Shown: positions 30,857 through 35,516 of the stretch, piece after piece
Layout of the letters: each line of letters starts with the position of its first letter
Numbering within the stretch: position 1 is the first letter of the stretch
From: Knoellia aerolata DSM 18566
GTDB taxonomy: Bacteria > Actinomycetota > Actinomycetes > Actinomycetales > Dermatophilaceae
Direction of reading: 5' to 3'
NCBI RefSeq assembly: GCF_000768695.1
Contig: NZ_AVPL01000038.1
Coordinates: 1-35,516 of the forward strand
Length of the DNA stretch: 35,516 nucleotides
Position numbers and translations under genes: made by a program
The notes under the pieces: model-generated
Database searches by the model: none
Told to the model about the DNA's origin: nothing
Seen by the model: the letters and a program-made list of their open reading frames with translations, nothing else

Positions 30857-33016
30857 TCAGAGGAGCTCGGCGAGCGTGGCCGCTGCCCTCGCCGCCCCGT
30901 CGGTCTCCACCGTCCGGTAGTCGACGTCGCGCCCCAGCTCCTTGACGAGCATCGCCGCGAGGGCGTCCGGGTCGGTGGCGAGGGCGTAGTCGAGGCAGGT
31001 TCCCGCCCGGTAGCGCTCCAGCCGCCGCCGGACATGGAAGTTCTGCTCGAAGTGGTGGCGCAGCGGCACGTAGAGGAACGGCTTGCGCAGCGCGGTGAGC
31101 TCCATGCACGTGCTGAGCCCGCCCTGGGTGATCGCGACGTCGCAGGCGGCGAGGTGGTCGGTGAGGTCCGGCAGGAAGCCGACGACCTCGGCGCCCGGTG
31201 GGCTCGGCAGCGCGCCGGGGTCGATCCGTGGCCCGGTGACGACGACGAACCGCAGCTCGGGGACGGCCCGGCGCACCAGTGGCACGGCGTCCAGCACCCG
31301 CCGCAGCAGCGGCAGCCCCACCCCGGACCCGCCGACGGACACCACGCAGACCCGTTCGTCCGGGCGGTGGCCGAGCCGCGCGCGGGTCTCGTCGACGTCG
31401 TGGGCGGCGGGGTCGAAGCCGGTGACGTAGCCGGGGAACGTGAACTCGCGCTCGGTCCACTCCCGGATCGAGGGCAGCCCCTCCCCGAAGGAGTCGGGGA
31501 CGACGTCGTCCGGGTTGCCGACGAAGATCGAGCGGTCACGCAGGCCGCGGTAGCGGGCCCGCTGCTCGATCATCTCGGCGTTGAGGTCGGTCGTGAGGGC
31601 CGCCTCCTCGGGGCCGCCGTCCGGCATCGGAAGCCACCCGACGAAGTCGGTGAACCACGCGTAGGCGGCCCGCTTGAGCGCCGGGTTCTCGTGGAGGAAG
31701 TAGTCGACGTCCCAGGCCTCGTCCCCGATGACGAGGTCGAAGTCCTCGTCCTCCAGGAGCTCGTCGAAGACCATGAAGTTGTTGACGAGGATCTCGTCCA
31801 TGCGGCGCAGGGCGCGGAACGCGTGCAGGTCGTGCTCGCCCGACTCGTGCTCGATGTGACCGGACTCGCTGGCGAGGTGCGCCGAGGCGGGATGGACGCT
31901 CTCCCCACGCTGCTCCAGGACCCGGGTCACCGGGTCCTGGGCGAGCCACTGGACCTCGACGTCGGGGTGCAGCCGGCGGAGCTCGTCGGCGACGGCGAGG
32001 TCGCGGCGGGCGTGGCCGAGCCCGATGGGGGAGGAGAGGTAGAGCGCTCGCCGGCGCCGACCCGACGCGCGGGTGCGGGTCCGGCGCCGGGCGCCCGGGG
32101 CGAACCGCTCCGCGAAGCGCCGGATCTCGTGGTTGACGAGCACGGGGTCACGCGCGAGCGGTCCGTGGCCCGCACCCTCGACGACGACGAGGTCACCGCC
32201 GGTCAGCTCGGCGAGCCGCTCGCCGTACTGCAGGCCGCGGACGCGGTCGTCCGACCCGTGCAGCACCGTGACCGGCTGGGTCACGAGCCGGCAGAGGGCC
32301 TCGATGTCGGAGCACACGGCGCCGTCGCAGCCGAGCCGCCCGGCCGTGGTGTCGACGAGGGTCTCCGGTGAGACCTGGCGTCCCCACGTGACGGCGTCCT
32401 CGATCTGCTTGGTGGAGTGTGGCTCGCTGAACATCTGGCCGAAGAAGAACCGGAGGAAGTCGTCGTAGTCGCCCTCGAGCCAGTTGTACTTGTTGTACTT
32501 CTGCCAGCCGCGAGCGGTCGGGAGGCGCTCACCCCACGGGACGTGGTCGCGGTGCGGGTCGTGGACCGCGAAGCCGCACGACGGCGCGATGGCGAACAGC
32601 CCCTGCACCCTCCCGGGATGGGTCGTCGCGACGTGGACCGACCACGAGGCGCCGCACGACAGCGAGACGAGGACGGCGCGGTCCACCCCAGCCGCGTCCA
32701 TGACCGCCACCGTGTCGGCGGCATACTCCTCGTTCGTGTATGCCGTGGCGCCCGTCGGGCGACCCGACCCGCCGCTCCCGCGGCCGTCGAAGGTGACGAC
32801 GCGGAAGTGCCGCGCGAGGTAGGGCACCTGCGCCTTCCAGATCCGCGACGGGACGATGGACCACGTGGGCATGAGGAGGAGCGTGGGGTCGCCGCTGCCG
32901 TAGGACGCCCAGGCGAGGTCGACCCCGTCGCGCCGGGTGACACCCACCGTGTCCGGGCGGCGGGCCCGGCTCGCCGGGTCCGCCGCGTCGCCGTAGCGCG
33001 TGCTGGTCGTCGTCAC
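30857..33016 (-). CDS. Alpha/beta-hydrolase - glycosyltransferase fusion protein
   Basis: A 719-residue two-domain protein. Residues about 25-305 are an alpha/beta hydrolase: FDGRGSGGSGRP oxyanion region, nucleophile S120 in VSLSCGAS, acid D256 or D257 in LHGSDDRV, and H284 in GAGHGPLARD. An Arg/Thr-rich linker (about 308-323) leads to a GT-B glycosyltransferase (324-719): N-lobe opening ALYLSSPIGLGHARRD, and a C-lobe with VSVGGSG, VEVVGFLPDLTDHLAACDVA and TQGGLSTCMELTALRKPFLYVP, the MurG/UGT donor-binding region. Both halves look catalytically complete. The start codon is 4 bases downstream of the methyltransferase stop, implying one operon. The product is unknown; modification of a lipid or small hydrophobic molecule is a guess. 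Confidence 0.85.
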   Translation of the reverse strand: MTTTSTRYGDAADPASRARRPDTVGVTRRDGVDLAWASYGSGDPTLLLMPTWSIVPSRIWKAQVPYLARHFRVVTFDGRGSGGSGRPTGATAYTNEEYAADTVAVMDAAGVDRAVLVSLSCGASWSVHVATTHPGRVQGLFAIAPSCGFAVHDPHRDHVPWGERLPTARGWQKYNKYNWLEGDYDDFLRFFFGQMFSEPHSTKQIEDAVTWGRQVSPETLVDTTAGRLGCDGAVCSDIEALCRLVTQPVTVLHGSDDRVRGLQYGERLAELTGGDLVVVEGAGHGPLARDPVLVNHEIRRFAERFAPGARRRTRTRASGRRRRALYLSSPIGLGHARRDLAVADELRRLHPDVEVQWLAQDPVTRVLEQRGESVHPASAHLASESGHIEHESGEHDLHAFRALRRMDEILVNNFMVFDELLEDEDFDLVIGDEAWDVDYFLHENPALKRAAYAWFTDFVGWLPMPDGGPEEAALTTDLNAEMIEQRARYRGLRDRSIFVGNPDDVVPDSFGEGLPSIREWTEREFTFPGYVTGFDPAAHDVDETRARLGHRPDERVCVVSVGGSGVGLPLLRRVLDAVPLVRRAVPELRFVVVTGPRIDPGALPSPPGAEVVGFLPDLTDHLAACDVAITQGGLSTCMELTALRKPFLYVPLRHHFEQNFHVRRRLERYRAGTCLDYALATDPDALAAMLVKELGRDVDYRTVETDGAARAAATLAELL

Positions 33017-33020
33017 CAGC

Positions 33021-34100
33021 TCACTTCCTGACCTCGAACACGTTGTTGAACGGGGTCGTGGCCGCGATCCGGAAGCGGCCGAAGCCGGCGGCGGTCACGA
33101 TGTCGTGGATCCGGGCCGGACCGGCCTGGGTGCCGATGGCCAGGCCCACGTCCTGGGACAGGGACGCAGGAGTGCAGAGCAGTGTGGAGAACCCATAGTA
33201 GGCCCGCCCGACGGGGTTGAGGTTGTCCTCGACGTGGTCGCCGGCGACCGGCTCCACGACCATCCAGGTGCCGTCGTCGGCCAGGGCGCGGTGCACCCGA
33301 CGGGCGGCACCGACCGGGTCGCCCATGTCGTGGAGGGCGTCGAAGGTCGTCACGAGGTCGTAGCCGGAGCCCTCGATCGCGGTCGCCGGAGCCGTCTGCC
33401 ACGCGATGCGGTCGCCCACCCCGGCGTCGGCCGCCCGCTGGCGCGCGACGTCGATCGACGCGCCGTGCACGTCGGAGCCGACGAAGGTCGACGCCGGGTA
33501 CGCCTGCGCCATGAGGACGGTCGACGAGCCGTGGCCGCACCCGAGGTCGTGGACCCGGGCCCCCTGCTCGAGCTTGCCGACGACGCCGTCGAGGGCGGGC
33601 AGCCACTCGGACACGAGGTTCGCCGCGTACCCGGGACGGAAGAAGCGCTCGCAGCCGTCGTGGACGTCGCTGTTGTGCTCGCCCCAGCCCAGGCCGTCAC
33701 CGTCGCGCGCGAGGTCGAAGATGCGGTCGGCGTCGCGCACCGTGCCGAAGGCGAGCTGGAAGAACCCGGGAAGGAAGGCCGGGCTGCTCTCGTCGGTGAG
33801 CGCCACCGCGTGCTCGGCCGGCAGGGAGTAGGTCCGCGTCTGCGGGTCGTAGTCGACGTAGCCGCCGGCGGCCTGGGCGTTGAGCCACTCGGTCGCGTAG
33901 CGCTCGCCGGTGGCGGTGCGCCGGGCGAGGTCGGACGCCTTAATCGGGCCCTGGTCCGCGAGGGCGCGGTAGTAGCCGAGCTTGTCCCCCATGACGACGA
34001 GGGCGCAGTTGAGGCTGGCGCCCACCTCGTCGACGGCGCGGAAGACGAAGCCCATGAGGGTGTCCATGTCGATGGGCGTGGTGACGGTGTCGGTGGTCAT
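33021..34100 (-). CDS. Class I SAM methyltransferase with N-terminal winged helix (Rv2258c-like)
   Basis: A 359-residue protein. An N-terminal winged-helix/dimerisation region (about residues 10-110; KLGYYRALADQGPIKASDLARRTATGERYATEWLNAQAAGGYV) resembles that of small-molecule O-methyltransferases. A Rossmann SAM domain (about 170-300) has motif I VHDLGCGHGSSTVLMA and an acidic strand FVGSDVHGASIDVARQRA, then LVTTFDALHDMGDP and WMVVEPVAG. Known relatives include mycobacterial Rv2258c (from memory). The substrate is unknown. ATG at 34100 has GGGGAAC upstream. It heads the two-gene operon with the hydrolase-glycosyltransferase, and diverges from the ATPase regulator. Confidence 0.85.
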   Translation of the reverse strand: MTTDTVTTPIDMDTLMGFVFRAVDEVGASLNCALVVMGDKLGYYRALADQGPIKASDLARRTATGERYATEWLNAQAAGGYVDYDPQTRTYSLPAEHAVALTDESSPAFLPGFFQLAFGTVRDADRIFDLARDGDGLGWGEHNSDVHDGCERFFRPGYAANLVSEWLPALDGVVGKLEQGARVHDLGCGHGSSTVLMAQAYPASTFVGSDVHGASIDVARQRAADAGVGDRIAWQTAPATAIEGSGYDLVTTFDALHDMGDPVGAARRVHRALADDGTWMVVEPVAGDHVEDNLNPVGRAYYGFSTLLCTPASLSQDVGLAIGTQAGPARIHDIVTAAGFGRFRIAATTPFNNVFEVRK

Positions 34101-34120
34101 GCTCGTTCCCCTGTGGTCGG

Positions 34121-34217
34121 GCCGGGGCGGTCGCCCCGGCGTCCCGTCGAGGCTGGCGCAGCCGCGCCCGCGGTCGCATCCGGGGACCCCCCTGGTCCCT
34201 GGCGGCTCCCCTAGCAT
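34121..34217. promoter_or_regulatory. Divergent control region of the methyltransferase operon and ATPase regulator
   Basis: It contains a perfect 8-bp stem hairpin (34121-34128 with 34133-34140), a dyad GGGACC-N5-GGTCCC (34183-34199) that could be an operator, and TAGCAT (34212-34217), a candidate -10 for the regulator gene. Confidence 0.45.
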
Positions 34218-34226
34218 GAGATGGCC

Positions 34227-35516
34227 ATGCTGATGGGCCGTGAGGACGAGCAGCGCACCCTCGATGCGCTGCTGTCCGGCGCCCGGGTCGGGCGCAGCGG
34301 GGTGCTCGTCCTCAGCGGCGACCCGGGCATCGGCAAGAGCGCCCTGCTCGCCCACGCGGTGGAGCGGGCCACCGGCTTCCTGCTCCTCCGGGGCGTGGGC
34401 ACCAAGGCCGAGCACGACCTCCCGTTCGCCGGGCTGGCCCGGGTGCTGCAGTCGCTCGTCGACGGTGTCGACGACCTCCCCGAGCCGCAGGCGCGAGCCC
34501 TCGGCGTCGCCCTGGCGGTGCGGACCGACGGCGTCGCCGACCGGTTCGCCGTGTCGGCGGCCGCGCTCACCCTCGTGACCCGGGCCGCCGAGTCGGGCCC
34601 GCTCGCCGTCGTCCTCGACGACGCCCACCTGCTCGACACCCCCTCGGCCCAGGCGCTGGCGTTCGTCGCCCGGCGCGTGCTCGTGGACTCGGTCGTCGTC
34701 CTCGCCGCCGTCCGACCCGGCGAGACGGACGTGTGGGGTGGTCTCCCGACCCTGCACCTCGGACCGCTCGACGCGGACGCCGCGTCCCGGCTCGCCGACG
34801 ACGCGGCGGGGACCCCGCTGAGCGCCGAGCAGCGCGCTCGCGTCACCGCCGTCAGCGCCGGCAACCCCTTGGCGATCCGCGCACTCGCGCAGGAGCCGGG
34901 AGGAGTCGGCGACCTCCCGTTCGGCCAGACCGTGACGGTGCCACGCGTCGTCGCCGACGCGTTCGCCCGCAGGACCGCCGGTCTCGAGGCCGACGCGCTC
35001 CGGGTGCTCCAGGTCGTCGTCGTCGCCGACGGGGACCTCCCCACGATCTCGGCCGCCTGCGGGTCCGCCGGCCTCGACCTCGGCCACCTGGCTCGCGCCG
35101 AGGACCTCGGGATCGTCAGCGTCACCCCCTACCGGGTCGACGTCACCCACCCGCTCGTCGCGTCGGCCGTGTACGTGACGATCCCGGCAGGCGAGCGGCG
35201 TCTCCTGCACGCCCTCGTGGCCGACTCCCTCTCGCCCGGCGACGTGGACCGGCGGGCGTGGCACCGCAGCGAGGCCGCCGTGGGGCTCGACGACACGGTG
35301 GCCCTCGAGATGGAGGAGGTGGGGCGGAGGGCGTCCACCCGTGGCGCCTTCGCCGTGGCGTCGTCGGCCCTCGAGCGCGCGGCCACACTGTCGGCGACCC
35401 CGGACGAGCGAGCCCGCCGGTTCCTCGCGGCGGGGGAGGCGGCCTGGCTCGCCGGGGAGGACTCCCGGGCCCCGGGCCTCCTCGACGAGGCGGCGCGGCA
35501 CGCCCCCACCGGGGTC
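34227..35516 (+). CDS. LAL-type ATPase transcriptional regulator (LuxR family), 3'-truncated
   Basis: 430 residues are visible and the frame runs off the window. It opens MLMGREDEQRTLDALL and has Walker A GDPGIGKSALL (about residues 31-41) and Walker B AVVLDDAHLLD (about 129-139) of a STAND/AAA ATPase, then winged-helix and helical repeat-like stretches. This is the N-terminal layout of MalT/LAL regulators, which end in a LuxR DNA-binding domain; that domain would lie beyond the window and is not seen. ATG at 34221 and 34233 are alternative starts. The divergent position suggests it controls the methyltransferase/hydrolase-glycosyltransferase operon. Confidence 0.82.
   Translation, partial: MLMGREDEQRTLDALLSGARVGRSGVLVLSGDPGIGKSALLAHAVERATGFLLLRGVGTKAEHDLPFAGLARVLQSLVDGVDDLPEPQARALGVALAVRTDGVADRFAVSAAALTLVTRAAESGPLAVVLDDAHLLDTPSAQALAFVARRVLVDSVVVLAAVRPGETDVWGGLPTLHLGPLDADAASRLADDAAGTPLSAEQRARVTAVSAGNPLAIRALAQEPGGVGDLPFGQTVTVPRVVADAFARRTAGLEADALRVLQVVVVADGDLPTISAACGSAGLDLGHLARAEDLGIVSVTPYRVDVTHPLVASAVYVTIPAGERRLLHALVADSLSPGDVDRRAWHRSEAAVGLDDTVALEMEEVGRRASTRGAFAVASSALERAATLSATPDERARRFLAAGEAAWLAGEDSRAPGLLDEAARHAPTGV

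Noticed and set aside
33021-35501. An 826-codon minus-strand frame covering the methyltransferase and more
   Set aside because: The part right of 34100 is antisense to the ATPase regulator's Walker-motif region. Only the part from 34100 matches the methyltransferase family.
1-35516. tRNA, rRNA, riboswitch or prophage genes
   Set aside because: I looked for CCA-ended cloverleaf-like segments, long non-coding gaps and phage structural genes and saw none.

Overview
The window is a GC-rich (roughly 70-72% by eye) actinobacterial chromosome segment. Gene content, mycothiol genes, GTG starts and many apparent leaderless promoters fit the Micrococcales, most likely Intrasporangiaceae (Janibacter/Phycicoccus/Knoellia-like). 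That family placement is inference. The segment is almost entirely coding, with no gap above 300 bases and no rRNA, tRNA or CRISPR array that I could see.

Layout. 1-4.1 kb: a 5'-truncated membrane gene, a small membrane gene, an intact IS481-family element (974-2048) with a CCTAGG target duplication, a DsrE-like gene, a nitrobindin-like gene and an LCP cell-wall ligase. 4.1-6.5 kb: a Fur-family regulator coupled to ygfZ, then a BKACE (DUF849) enzyme and a palindromic repeat cluster. 6.6-11 kb: DUF4395, an XRE regulator with an HbhA-like protein, asparaginase, dtd, DUF2516 and a methyltransferase. 11-17.4 kb: an anchored protein, mshA, a YbjN-like gene, gpmA, and phoU divergent from senX3-regX3 across a putative PHO box. 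From memory, xre-hbhA-DUF2516 and mshA-ybjN-gpm-senX3-regX3 follow the order of M. tuberculosis Rv0474-Rv0491. 17.4-25.9 kb: map and an LpqE-like lipoprotein, divergent from carD-ispD-SDR-ispF, then mscR with a metallo-beta-lactamase-fold hydrolase, a second palindromic repeat cluster, and cysS-rlmB. This resembles Rv3584-Rv3579c with mscR and its partner inserted. 26-30.7 kb: CD225 and DUF2752 membrane proteins, an RDD protein, a DUF4032 kinase-like protein, a lone UgpC/MsiK-type ATPase under a LacI-type operator, and a CBS protein. 30.8-35.5 kb: an alpha/beta-hydrolase-glycosyltransferase fusion and a methyltransferase in one operon, divergent from a large ATPase regulator that runs off the window.

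Together the genes cover mycothiol synthesis and mycothiol-dependent formaldehyde detoxification (mshA, mscR and partner), phosphate sensing (phoU, senX3-regX3), isoprenoid precursors (ispD, ispF), core transcription and translation (carD, cysS, rlmB, dtd, map), and a small accessory cluster at the right end. The most unusual sequence-level signals are: a strongly over-represented heptamer GTATGCC/GGCATAC; two nested palindromic repeat clusters with matched compensatory changes; an IS inserted exactly into a -10 element, with a hairpin that should shield its transposase start from outside transcripts; a uniform -10-to-start spacing of 6-7 bases at about 16 genes; and an ispD with no usable canonical start codon.
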